From assembly GCA_965227045.1 (NCBI GenBank), contig OZ245718.1, positions 3,224,001 through 3,288,000 of the forward strand: a stretch of 64,000 nucleotides of DNA, read 5' to 3'. The notes below the pieces were generated by a model that saw only the letters and a program-made list of their open reading frames with translations, was not told the origin of the DNA and made no database searches. The stretch comes from UBA10649 sp965227045. Its GTDB lineage: Bacteria > Actinomycetota > Actinomycetes > S36-B12. Made by a program: the position numbers and the translations under genes. Below are positions 42,936 through 51,432 of this stretch, one piece after another. Within the stretch, counting starts at the first letter, position 1, and every line of letters starts with the position of its first letter.

Positions 42936-45332
42936 ATGCAGGATTCGTCGGTCCGCGGTGTTTCGACTAGCACGCCGGACGGCATCATCCGTAATCGGCA
43001 GGTGGACATGGCGAAGTTGGAGCCGGGGGCGTGGGACGGTCGGGGGCTTCCGTACCTTCCGCAGATCGATTTGCGTATCGATCCGAGCCTGAAGCTCCAC
43101 ACGGGGTTCGATCTTGATGTCGATCCGATCACCTACCAAGTGCTGCGGTCTCGGTTCTGGAACTTGAATCTGGACCACTCGGACACCATCAAGCGGATGT
43201 CGGGCTCGGCCGTCGTCGTCTACATGGACGACCTGAATACCTCGTTGCTCACGGAGAACGGCGACACGATCGTAGCTGGGCCGTCAATTCAGTACTTCAC
43301 GGGTCATGGGGACTTGGTAGTGAAGTGGACTCTGGAGAACCGCAGCGCAAACCCGGGCATCGAAGATGGAGATGTGTTCCTGCAGAACGACCCCTATATC
43401 GGCACGGCTCACCAAAACGACGTGATGACGTATGCCCCGATCTTCTGGGAGGGAGCACTCTTCTGCTGGGTACTTAGCGCCACGCACGTCGGGGATATTG
43501 GGGGGACCCAGCCTGGAGGGTTCTGCCCCGATGCTCCCGACATCTTCAGCGAAGCCACACCAGTCCCTCCTATCAAGTTCGTCCGTGCCGGAATTCCGCA
43601 AGACGACGTCGTGGACATGTTCGCGCGCAAGAGTCGTGCTCCCGATCAGATCCGACTTCAGTTACGCAGCCAGCTCGCAGGCCTTCGCCTCACTCGTGAG
43701 CGGATCCACGAGATGCTGGAGGAGTACGGCCCCTTGGTCGTCAAGGGCACGATGCGCGCGATGATCCGTGACTGCTCTGAGGCGGTGGGTCGTCGTCTGG
43801 AACAGATTCCCGACGGGGAGTGGACAGAGACCCTGTACATCGCCAATGTGGCGCCTGGCGATCGTGCGGTCCACCGTCTCGTCACGACGGTTCGCAAGGA
43901 GGGCGACAGGCTCTACCTCACCAATGAGGGCAGCGATCCCCAGTTCGGCGCTGGTAACGCACCTTTCACGGCGTGGCGCTCCAGCCTCATGTGCGCGGGG
44001 GCGGCCCTGTTTGGCTACGACCAGTTCAACTGCCCCGCCGGAGTCGTTGACCATATGGAGTTCTTGCCGATACCCGGCACCATGACCTGCGCGCGGTACC
44101 CCGCAGCCGTGACGACTCCGGCCGCATCGCTTGTCATTGTCTACTTGGCGAGTCAGGTCCTGAGCAAGATGGCGCTCGCCGGACCGCCTGATGTGCGAAA
44201 GACCGCGAACGCGACGGGTGGTACATCCTGCCCCAGTTTCTGGGTAGGCGTAGGACTGGACCGAAAAGGCAGGTTCGTCGCGGAGGTGCCCGGAGACCCC
44301 CTTGCAGGTTCTATCGGGGCATTTCCCGATCGCGACGGCGTCGATACCGGCGGCGCGTGGTGGTGGCCGAATTCCAACGCTGGCAACGTCGAGAACTGGG
44401 AGGCCGCCTCACCGATCCTGTATCTGTTCCGCCGTGAGCAGGCCGACAGCGGCGGTGCCGGGCTCTGGCGCGGCGGCAACGGACTCGAACTCTGTGTCGT
44501 TCCGCACAAGACTGAGCAGTTCACAGCACAGATCGTTTCCAATGATCCCGCGATCAACACGTCCGCTGGCCTCGCAGGTGGGATGCCTGGTCACCCGGGA
44601 AACCACCTCGCCAGTCTGGGCTCGTCGATTCAGGAGGGGTTCAAGGCGGGCAAGCTGCCGGCCTCGCGGGCTGAACTCGAGGAGGCGTTTGGAGCAATGC
44701 GTCGGCTCGATCCCAAGACCGTTGCCCAACTAGACAGCAGCGACGTCCTTCTTGTGGGCTTTAGCGGTGGAGGAGGATACGGCGATCCATTGCTACGGAA
44801 AGTTGATCTCGTGGTGTCTGATCTCGCCCGCGGCCAGATCAGCGATGAGCATGCGCGCACTCACTTCGGTTGTGTCGTCGAGCGCGGCGAGGTCGACGTT
44901 GTGGCCACCGAGCGGTACCGGTCCAGGGTCGTTCGGTCGCGATTAGACCATTCCCGCTTGCGCGTCACGGAAATCGACGGCTTCTCCGAACTCGCGAAGG
45001 TTCGACGAGTGTCGGAGCTACTCGGAATCAGCTTCGAGTCGGATGTCCCTCAGTGGGCGTGTTGTGGGTGCGGTCAGCTGCTCGGAAGTGCTGATGCGAA
45101 CTTCAAGGACGGGACTTGTATCAACGAGGCGAGCCCATTCGATATCGATCCCGTGGCCTATCCGAATCCGGCGGACTTCTGTGACGTTCCCTTCGTGCTT
45201 CGCAGGTATCTGTGTCCCTCGTGCGGTGTGTGCCTCGGTTCCGAATGCGCTGCTACCGAGGATCCGCCAGCACACGACATGAAGCTTCTGCCCGCCGGCC
45301 TTCGCGCACTCGCCCAAACCGTAAACCTATGA
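42936..45332 (+). CDS. HyuB/acetone-carboxylase-like subunit with C-terminal Cys-rich domain, copy A
   Basis: 798 aa. Residues about 45-640 form a hydantoinase-B/oxoprolinase domain with the metal-binding type motif NDPYIGTAHQNDV and GTMTCARYPAA. The last 90 residues form a Cys-rich domain with CCGCGQLLGS, then LCPSCGVCLGSECA; its Cys spacing suggests a zinc site and recalls the separate gamma-type subunit of acetone and acetophenone carboxylases. It would be one half of an ATP-dependent carboxylase or hydrolase with HyuA (48250). It has a close paralogue at 45824 and an AGAGGAGG ribosome site. Confidence 0.82.
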   Translation: MQDSSVRGVSTSTPDGIIRNRQVDMAKLEPGAWDGRGLPYLPQIDLRIDPSLKLHTGFDLDVDPITYQVLRSRFWNLNLDHSDTIKRMSGSAVVVYMDDLNTSLLTENGDTIVAGPSIQYFTGHGDLVVKWTLENRSANPGIEDGDVFLQNDPYIGTAHQNDVMTYAPIFWEGALFCWVLSATHVGDIGGTQPGGFCPDAPDIFSEATPVPPIKFVRAGIPQDDVVDMFARKSRAPDQIRLQLRSQLAGLRLTRERIHEMLEEYGPLVVKGTMRAMIRDCSEAVGRRLEQIPDGEWTETLYIANVAPGDRAVHRLVTTVRKEGDRLYLTNEGSDPQFGAGNAPFTAWRSSLMCAGAALFGYDQFNCPAGVVDHMEFLPIPGTMTCARYPAAVTTPAASLVIVYLASQVLSKMALAGPPDVRKTANATGGTSCPSFWVGVGLDRKGRFVAEVPGDPLAGSIGAFPDRDGVDTGGAWWWPNSNAGNVENWEAASPILYLFRREQADSGGAGLWRGGNGLELCVVPHKTEQFTAQIVSNDPAINTSAGLAGGMPGHPGNHLASLGSSIQEGFKAGKLPASRAELEEAFGAMRRLDPKTVAQLDSSDVLLVGFSGGGGYGDPLLRKVDLVVSDLARGQISDEHARTHFGCVVERGEVDVVATERYRSRVVRSRLDHSRLRVTEIDGFSELAKVRRVSELLGISFESDVPQWACCGCGQLLGSADANFKDGTCINEASPFDIDPVAYPNPADFCDVPFVLRRYLCPSCGVCLGSECAATEDPPAHDMKLLPAGLRALAQTVNL
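42939..43207 (+). repeat. Near-identical 5' block shared by the two HyuB genes
   Basis: About 270 bp matches 45827-46095 at an offset of 2888 bp with one mismatch noticed (G/A in GGG-GCTTCC versus GGA-GCTTCC). Downstream sequence diverges, so the identity is patchy. Confidence 0.85.
43695..43831 (+). repeat. Near-identical middle block shared by the two HyuB genes
   Basis: 137 bp matches 46583-46719 with one mismatch (T/C), at the same 2888-bp offset; both sides differ in many synonymous positions. Confidence 0.85.
44307..44482 (+). repeat. Near-identical third block shared by the two HyuB genes
   Basis: About 175 bp matches 47195-47370 with only a few mismatches, including the segment that encodes GAWWWPNSNAGNVENWEA. 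Sequence before and after it is divergent. Confidence 0.75.
45052..45310 (+). repeat. Near-identical 3' block encoding the Cys-rich domain in both HyuB genes
   Basis: About 259 bp matches 47940-48198 with one mismatch noticed within it, while the 280 bp before it are strongly diverged. The Cys-rich domain is therefore almost identical in both proteins. Confidence 0.85.
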
Positions 45333-45346
45333 GAGAGATGGTTCCG

Positions 45347-45658
45347 ATGACGGTCCTTGAAGTCGTACAGATTGACGTCCTACCCGGCCACGAGGAGGAG
45401 TTCGAGGCAGTCCTCCTCGACGTCGGAAAGGCCTTGCTGTCCGACGCTCAGGGTTTCGTCGAGTTCAACGCCTATGGGTGGGGAGTCGAGAGGCCGTCTG
45501 TCTACCTCTTCTCCGTTCGCTGGCAAACAGTCGCCGACCATGTCGCGGCCAGCGCTAGCGACCGCTTCGCGCAGTGGCGTGACCTCATGGTGCCGCACTT
45601 CGCGGCTCGACCAGTCGCGGAGCACTTCCAGCTTCGGGAGGATGGGGAGTCTGCCTAG
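45347..45658 (+). CDS. Antibiotic-biosynthesis-monooxygenase (ABM) fold protein
   Basis: 103 aa from ATG 45347; ATGs at 45329 (overlapping the HyuB stop) and 45338 are also in frame. The ferredoxin-like ABM pattern is clear: VLEVVQIDVLPGHEEEFEAVL, a central FVEFNAYGWGVERPSVYLFSVRW and a C-terminal FAARPVAEHFQ. Such small dimers act as cofactor-free monooxygenases, muconolactone isomerases or heme degraders. It is coupled to HyuB copy A and has no counterpart after copy B, so a specific role in copy A's branch is possible. Confidence 0.75.
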   Translation: MTVLEVVQIDVLPGHEEEFEAVLLDVGKALLSDAQGFVEFNAYGWGVERPSVYLFSVRWQTVADHVAASASDRFAQWRDLMVPHFAARPVAEHFQLREDGESA

Positions 45659-45736
45659 TCCAGGGCTCCCTACTTCGAGCGAAACCCCAAACGTACTTGC
45701 CGTTCGCCTCGTGCCCTGAAATGCTACTTCAGGATG

Positions 45737-45752
45737 TAGGACAAATGTCCTA
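45737..45752. promoter_or_regulatory. Perfect palindromic operator TAGGAC-aaat-GTCCTA
   Basis: All 12 consensus bases. It lies 72 bp upstream of HyuB copy B, which gives the HyuB-HyuA pair its own regulated promoter. Confidence 0.85.
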
Positions 45753-45823
45753 GATTGCAGTCCATACGATTCGTCGCCCGGTTGAGTCCAATCGCGGACT
45801 CAAGGCTTCTTGGAGGATTCTTG

Positions 45824-48217
45824 TTGCAGGATTCGTCGGTCCGCGGTGTTTCGACTAGCACGCCGGACGGCATCATCCGTAATCGGCAGGTGGACATGGC
45901 GAAGTTGGAGCCGGGGGCGTGGGACGGTCGGGAGCTTCCGTACCTTCCGCAGATCGATTTGCGTATCGATCCGAGCCTGAAGCTCCACACGGGGTTCGAT
46001 CTTGATGTCGATCCGATCACCTACCAAGTGCTGCGGTCTCGGTTCTGGAACTTGAATCTGGACCACTCGGACACCATCAAGCGGATGTCGGGCTCACCCA
46101 TCGTCATCTACATGGACGACTTCAATACCTCGTTGCTCACGGAGAACGGCGACACCATCGTCTCGGGGCCGTCGGTCCAGTACTTCACGGGTCATGGGGA
46201 CTTGGTAGTGAAGTGGACTCTGGAGAACCGCAGCGCAAACCCGGGCATCGAAGACGGAGACATTTTCCTGCAGAACGACCCTTACATTGGGACTGAACAT
46301 CAGATGGATGTGATGACCTACGCCCCGATCTTCTGGGAGGGAGCGCTCTTCTGCTGGGTGCTCAGCAACGCGCACATCGGAGACATCGGGGGCACCGAAC
46401 CGGGGAGCTTCTGTCCGCAAGCACCCGACATCTTCAGCGAGGCCACACCAGTCCCCCCGATCAAGCTTGCGCGTGCTGGGGTCCTGCAGGAGGACGTCGT
46501 GGACATGTTCGCGCGCAAGAGCCGAACGCCCGACCAGGTCCGACTACAACTCCGTAGCCAGTTGGCGGGGCTCCGTGTGACCCGTGAGCGGATCCACGAG
46601 ATGCTGGAGGAGTACGGCCCCTTGGTCGTCAAGGGCACGATGCGCGCGATGATCCGTGACTGCTCTGAGGCGGTGGGTCGCCGTCTGGAACAGATTCCCG
46701 ACGGGGAGTGGACAGAGACGCTGTACATCGGAAGTGCCTCGCCAGGTGACAGGGGCGTGCATCGAATCTCGACGACGGTTCGCAAGGAGGGCGACAGGCT
46801 CTACCTCACCAATGAGGGCAGCGATCCCCAGTTCATGTCAGCAAGCGCGCCGTTCTCGGCGTGGCGCTCGAGCCTCATGTGCGCGGGGGCGGCCCTGTTT
46901 GGCTACGACCAGTTCAACTGCCCCGCTGGAGTGGCAGATCACATGGAGTTCTTGCCGATACCCGGCACCATGACCTGCGCGCGGTACCCCGCAGCAGTGG
47001 GAACCCTGACCGCTGCCCTGCTCACGGTCTACCTGGCGAGTCAGGTCCTGAGCAAGATGGCGCTCGCCGGACCGCCGAATGTGCGAAAGACCGCGAACGC
47101 CAGCGGTGGTATTTCATGCCCGAGCTTCTGGGTAGGCGTGGGACTGGACCGCAATGGCAAGTTCGTCGCTGAGTCGCCGGGTGACCCCACCGCCGGTTCT
47201 ATCGGGGCATTTCCCGATCGCGACGGTATCGATACCGGCGGCGCGTGGTGGTGGCCGAATTCCAACGCTGGCAACGTCGAGAACTGGGAGGCCGCCTCAC
47301 CGATCCTGTATCTGTTCCGCCGTGAGCAGGCCGACAGCGGCGGTGCCGGGCTCTGGCGCGGCGGCAACGGTATTCAGGTTTGCGTCATCCCCCATAAGAC
47401 GACGAACTTCACGGCAATGATCGTTTCGAATGACCCGGCGATCAACACATCAGCTGGTCTCGCAGGTGGGATGCCCGGCCACCCGGGAAACCATCTAGCG
47501 AGTATGGGGTCCTCCATCAGAGAACTATTTGGAGATGGCAAACTCCCTGCTTCCAGATCGGACTTGGAAGACGTTTTCGGGACGATGACGCGCATCGACC
47601 CCAAGACGGTATCCGGGCTAACAGACGCGGATGTCCTCGTAATCGATTTCAGTGGTGGCGGGGGGTACGGCGATCCTTTGCTTCGCGAGCTCGACCACGT
47701 CGCTTCGGACCTCGAGCATGGCTTGATCAGTGAGGACCACGCGCGAGAGCATTATGGAGTCGTCGTCGACAGCGGCGTCCTCGACGTAGGGGCCAGCGAG
47801 TTTCAGCGCGTACAAGCCGTCCAAGTGCGCATGAGCCGTTCGCGGCCTCCGATCTCTCCAGTGCTGGGTTCTGTCGACGCCTCCCGGGTTCGGCCCTTGT
47901 CAGGAGCCTTGGGCGTCAGCTTTGAGCGCGGCTCCGCGGAGTGGGCGTGTTGTGGGTGCGGTCAGCTGCTCGGAAGTGCTGATGCGAACTTCAAGGACGG
48001 GACTTGTATCAACGAGGCGAGCCCATTCGATATCGATCCCGTGGCCTATCCGAATCCGGCGGACTTCTGTGACGTTCCCTTTGTGCTTCGCAGGTATCTG
48101 TGTCCCTCGTGCGGTGTGTGCCTCGGTTCCGAATGCGCTGCTACCGAGGATCCGCCAGCACACGACATGAAGCTTCTGCCCGCCGGCCTTCGCGCACTTG
48201 CCGAAGCCGCGTCCTAA
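45824..48217 (+). CDS. HyuB/acetone-carboxylase-like subunit with C-terminal Cys-rich domain, copy B
   Basis: 797 aa from TTG 45824, which follows TTGGAGGA and aligns with the ATG of copy A; a start at 45755 would add an unrelated leader close to the operator. Domain order as in copy A: hydantoinase-B body (NDPYIGTEHQMDV) and C-terminal CCGCGQLLGS, CPSCGVCLGSEC. Four stretches are nearly identical to copy A at DNA level while the regions between, notably about residues 610-705, are diverged, which indicates gene conversion. It is followed by HyuA after 32 bp, so this copy is its operon partner. Confidence 0.82.
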   Translation: MQDSSVRGVSTSTPDGIIRNRQVDMAKLEPGAWDGRELPYLPQIDLRIDPSLKLHTGFDLDVDPITYQVLRSRFWNLNLDHSDTIKRMSGSPIVIYMDDFNTSLLTENGDTIVSGPSVQYFTGHGDLVVKWTLENRSANPGIEDGDIFLQNDPYIGTEHQMDVMTYAPIFWEGALFCWVLSNAHIGDIGGTEPGSFCPQAPDIFSEATPVPPIKLARAGVLQEDVVDMFARKSRTPDQVRLQLRSQLAGLRVTRERIHEMLEEYGPLVVKGTMRAMIRDCSEAVGRRLEQIPDGEWTETLYIGSASPGDRGVHRISTTVRKEGDRLYLTNEGSDPQFMSASAPFSAWRSSLMCAGAALFGYDQFNCPAGVADHMEFLPIPGTMTCARYPAAVGTLTAALLTVYLASQVLSKMALAGPPNVRKTANASGGISCPSFWVGVGLDRNGKFVAESPGDPTAGSIGAFPDRDGIDTGGAWWWPNSNAGNVENWEAASPILYLFRREQADSGGAGLWRGGNGIQVCVIPHKTTNFTAMIVSNDPAINTSAGLAGGMPGHPGNHLASMGSSIRELFGDGKLPASRSDLEDVFGTMTRIDPKTVSGLTDADVLVIDFSGGGGYGDPLLRELDHVASDLEHGLISEDHAREHYGVVVDSGVLDVGASEFQRVQAVQVRMSRSRPPISPVLGSVDASRVRPLSGALGVSFERGSAEWACCGCGQLLGSADANFKDGTCINEASPFDIDPVAYPNPADFCDVPFVLRRYLCPSCGVCLGSECAATEDPPAHDMKLLPAGLRALAEAAS

Positions 48218-48249
48218 CAGTGCCTGACGCCAGCGAAAGGGAAAGTTCG

Positions 48250-50361
48250 ATGACTACTGCACCTGTCCAGGGAACCACCTATGCCATCGGTGTTGACATC
48301 GGAGGTACCTTCACTGACTGCGTGCTGCTAGGTAGCGAGGGAACGATTGTTGGCGCCAAGTCGCCGACGACGCCGAATGACCGGTCCGAGGGCTTCTTCA
48401 ACTCCATCGCGGAGGCAGGAGATCGGGTAGGTCTCTCTGTCGGGGAGCTGTTTGCGAGAACTAGCAGGATCGTGCATGGCACTACTACAGGCACAAATGC
48501 GATTGTCTCGCGCGCCGGCGCTGCGGTCGGTCTCATCACCACGGCAGGTCACGGCGACATTATGTTCATCATGCGCGGCGGAGGTCGGACCGCGGGGCTG
48601 TCGCCAGATGAGGCACTGCGTGTGCACACCACCTACAAGCCCGACCCTATCGTGCCGAAGACATTGATCGCGGAAATCCCTGAACGCATAGACATCGACG
48701 GTGATGTGGTCGTGCCGCTCGACGAAGTAGCGACGCGAGAAGCAATCCAGCGAGTAATTGGCGCTGGCGCCGAGGCCATTGCCATCAGCCTTCTGTGGAG
48801 CTTCCGCAACCCCCGCCATGAGCGACGCGTTCGCGAACTTGTCCGCGAGATCGCCCCGGACATGTTCGTGAGCTGTGCAAGCGACTTGGTCGCACAAATC
48901 GGTGAGTATGAGCGGACGACGACTGCCGTAATGAACGCTTACATCGGCCCCCTCATGAATCGCTACGTCAATCAGATCGTCCTAGGGGCCCGTGAACGCG
49001 GTTTCGACGGGCATGTGCTGTTCGCCCAGTGTGGAGGTGGGGCGATCACCGCGGAGGAAGCGCGATCGGCGCCAATACTTACCGTTCAGTCAGGTCCCGT
49101 TGCAGGCATCGTCAGTTCGGCCTTGCTATGCAAGCAATTGGGCTTCGAAGATGCGCTTCTAGCGGATATGGGTGGTACGACATTTGACGTTAGCGTCATC
49201 CGTCACGGCGACCCCATCAGGCGTCGTACATCAGTCTTTCAACGCTACGAACTCGCGCTACCGATGCTCGATGTCGAGTCCGTTGGAGCCGGGGGCGGCA
49301 GCCTCGTGTGGACGGATGAATCCGGTCGTCTGAACGTTGGGCCTCAGAGCGCAGGAGCGTTCCCTGGGCCTGCGTGCTACGAAAAGGGCAATGACATTGC
49401 CACTGTCACCGATGCCGACGTCACGCTCGGCGTGATCGATCCGAGCACTTTCTTGGACGGACGGATGAAGATCAGTGGCGAGGCGGCGGAGAGGAGCATT
49501 GCGACGGTCGCAGAGCAGTTCTCGCTGAGTGTGCCCGAGATCGCCGCGGGCGTGAACCGTCTGGTAGATGCGAAGATGGCCGACCTGATTAGGCGCATGA
49601 GCGTCATGCGTGGCCTAGATCCACGTAAGTTCGTGATGCTCGCGTTCGGTGGCGGAGGCCCTGTCCATGCATGCGCCGTCGCCAGGGAGGCTGGTGTCGG
49701 GAGAGTCATCATTCCCTTGCCCCACGTGGCCGCGATGTGGTCTGCTCTCGGGGCTGCTCTCTCCGATGTGACCCACAGCTTCTCTACGCCGCTGGAGCTG
49801 ACGCTGCCCTTAGAGGGCGAAGAGCTTCGCGAGGTTTTCGCCACTATGCAGAAGCGCGCACGCGACACGTTCAACGAAACTGGCTTTGAAGGCGACGAGC
49901 CTACCTTCCAGTACACCGTCCGTATGAAGTACGCGGCGCAGGTGTTGGACGTTGAGGTGCCAATCTCCGCCGACCACCTTCAGGGCGATGTGTCGGCCAA
50001 GTTAGCTGACACGTTTGCGGATATCTACATCGAACTGTTCGGCAAGGGTTCGGGATACGCTGCTGCAGGGATAGAAATCACCGATGGGACGGTCCATGCG
50101 ACTGTTGCCACACCGAAGCCCGAGTTTCGTCGTGTTGACAATTCAGTCGCGACCCCGGTCACCCGAACGACCCGCAATGTGCACTGGGCCGAAGCCGGCA
50201 CGGAGCTTCCGACCTCTGTCCTCCGATTGAAGTCGGGCGTCGTGCCGGGCGCGATCCCAGGGCCGGCTCTGATCGAACTCCCAGATACTGTTGTCGTCGT
50301 TGGGCCGCACGACACGGCGCACTTCGATGAGTTCGGAAACATCATCGTAGATATTGGCTAA
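48250..50361 (+). CDS. HyuA/acetone-carboxylase-like ATP-dependent subunit
   Basis: 703 aa from ATG 48250, after GCGAAAGGGAAAG; a longer frame lies inside HyuB copy B. The hydantoinase-A signature is strong: N-terminal GVDIGGTFTDCVLLG, VHGTTTGTNAIVSR, LLADMGGTTFDVSVIRHG and AFGGGGPVHACAVAREAG, the acetate-kinase-like ATP fold. With HyuB it catalyses ATP-driven hydrolysis (hydantoins, 5-oxoproline) or carboxylation (acetone, acetophenone). The cysteine-rich HyuB tails favour the carboxylase alternative, but this is inference. Only one HyuA serves two HyuB copies in this window. Confidence 0.9.
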   Translation: MTTAPVQGTTYAIGVDIGGTFTDCVLLGSEGTIVGAKSPTTPNDRSEGFFNSIAEAGDRVGLSVGELFARTSRIVHGTTTGTNAIVSRAGAAVGLITTAGHGDIMFIMRGGGRTAGLSPDEALRVHTTYKPDPIVPKTLIAEIPERIDIDGDVVVPLDEVATREAIQRVIGAGAEAIAISLLWSFRNPRHERRVRELVREIAPDMFVSCASDLVAQIGEYERTTTAVMNAYIGPLMNRYVNQIVLGARERGFDGHVLFAQCGGGAITAEEARSAPILTVQSGPVAGIVSSALLCKQLGFEDALLADMGGTTFDVSVIRHGDPIRRRTSVFQRYELALPMLDVESVGAGGGSLVWTDESGRLNVGPQSAGAFPGPACYEKGNDIATVTDADVTLGVIDPSTFLDGRMKISGEAAERSIATVAEQFSLSVPEIAAGVNRLVDAKMADLIRRMSVMRGLDPRKFVMLAFGGGGPVHACAVAREAGVGRVIIPLPHVAAMWSALGAALSDVTHSFSTPLELTLPLEGEELREVFATMQKRARDTFNETGFEGDEPTFQYTVRMKYAAQVLDVEVPISADHLQGDVSAKLADTFADIYIELFGKGSGYAAAGIEITDGTVHATVATPKPEFRRVDNSVATPVTRTTRNVHWAEAGTELPTSVLRLKSGVVPGAIPGPALIELPDTVVVVGPHDTAHFDEFGNIIVDIG

Positions 50362-50469
50362 AGCCTCGCGCGTCGCCTGGCAGTCTGAACTCGCACAGGC
50401 CCGGTCGCTGCGAGTGCGGTCGGATTCATGTATTTGATCGTCCGGCTCGAGGTGAGTCAGCATTCTCCG

Positions 50470-51432
50470 CTAAACGATATGTTTCTTCGCGCGAGGTCCA
50501 AGGACTCCTTGGGCCAGCCCCGCGCCGATCACCACGACGACGGCACCCAAGACCTGATACCAGGCTAGTACCTCGCCAAGCAGCGCAACTCCCGCGGCGA
50601 TTGCGACGAGAGGGACAAAGTATGTGATGGAACTCGCAGTCGTCGAGTCGGTTTGCTTCACTACGTAGAGAACTAGAACAGCAACCACGCCGCTGCTAAG
50701 AGTGCCGACCGCGATCATCCCGATCAACGCTGACGGGACTAGGGGAGCATGAGTTCCGCCAAGAACGATTGAAAAGGGCAGCACCTCCAACGTCGCTAGG
50801 AAGAACGTCACGGCCGAGAGGGCGATGGGGGAGGTGCTGACGTTCGCCTTCCCGCCCGTGAGAAAGCGGTGCGAGTAGGGGAGTGAGAACGCGTAGAGCA
50901 ATACGGCTAGGAGCTGCGCACCAATGCCCACGACAGTGCCAGAGCCAACCCCATTCCACACTCCGATCACAACGAGGATCCCTGCAAATCCCAGGAAGAT
51001 TCCTGCCACGCGAGTTGGCGACGCGCGTTGCTCGGGGAAGAACAGCAGGTTTAAGACGAAGACCCAGATTGCTGTCATGCTTCCTAAGACGGCGACGATC
51101 GACGTGGCAACGTGGGTGACCGCAACTCCGAGAAGCACCCACGGCACCGACGCAACCAAAAGTGAGTACACGACCAGGCGCGGCCACAAGGCAAGAGGTG
51201 GCAGGCGAGTCCTCGTAACGAGGCAGACGAGGAGCAGCGTCGTAGCGCCTAGGACGCTGCTTCCTAGCGAGACGCCAATCGGCGTAAACGTGACGAGAGT
51301 CCAGGACGTGAACAGAAAGGTCAAACCCCATGCCAGTACGATCGCGAGGTACGCGAGGATCCAGCTCTTCGATTCAAATGGTCTGTGAGTGGACCAGTCT
51401 TCGGCGGGACTTTCACCATGTGCACCAGTCAA
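50470..51432 (-). CDS. EamA/DMT-family transporter
   Basis: 320 aa with about ten hydrophobic segments, beginning SWILAYLAIVLAWGLTFLF, and two EamA repeats, the second starting near GGTHAPLVPSALIGMIAVGTL with FVPLVAIAAGVALLGEVLAWYQVLGA near the end. DMT exporters remove amino acids, amines or metabolites. The start overlaps the stop of the amidase by 4 bp (ATGA) on the minus strand, so it probably exports a by-product of amide hydrolysis or takes part in uptake. The substrate is unknown. Confidence 0.88.
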   Translation of the reverse strand: MTGAHGESPAEDWSTHRPFESKSWILAYLAIVLAWGLTFLFTSWTLVTFTPIGVSLGSSVLGATTLLLVCLVTRTRLPPLALWPRLVVYSLLVASVPWVLLGVAVTHVATSIVAVLGSMTAIWVFVLNLLFFPEQRASPTRVAGIFLGFAGILVVIGVWNGVGSGTVVGIGAQLLAVLLYAFSLPYSHRFLTGGKANVSTSPIALSAVTFFLATLEVLPFSIVLGGTHAPLVPSALIGMIAVGTLSSGVVAVLVLYVVKQTDSTTASSITYFVPLVAIAAGVALLGEVLAWYQVLGAVVVVIGAGLAQGVLGPRAKKHIV

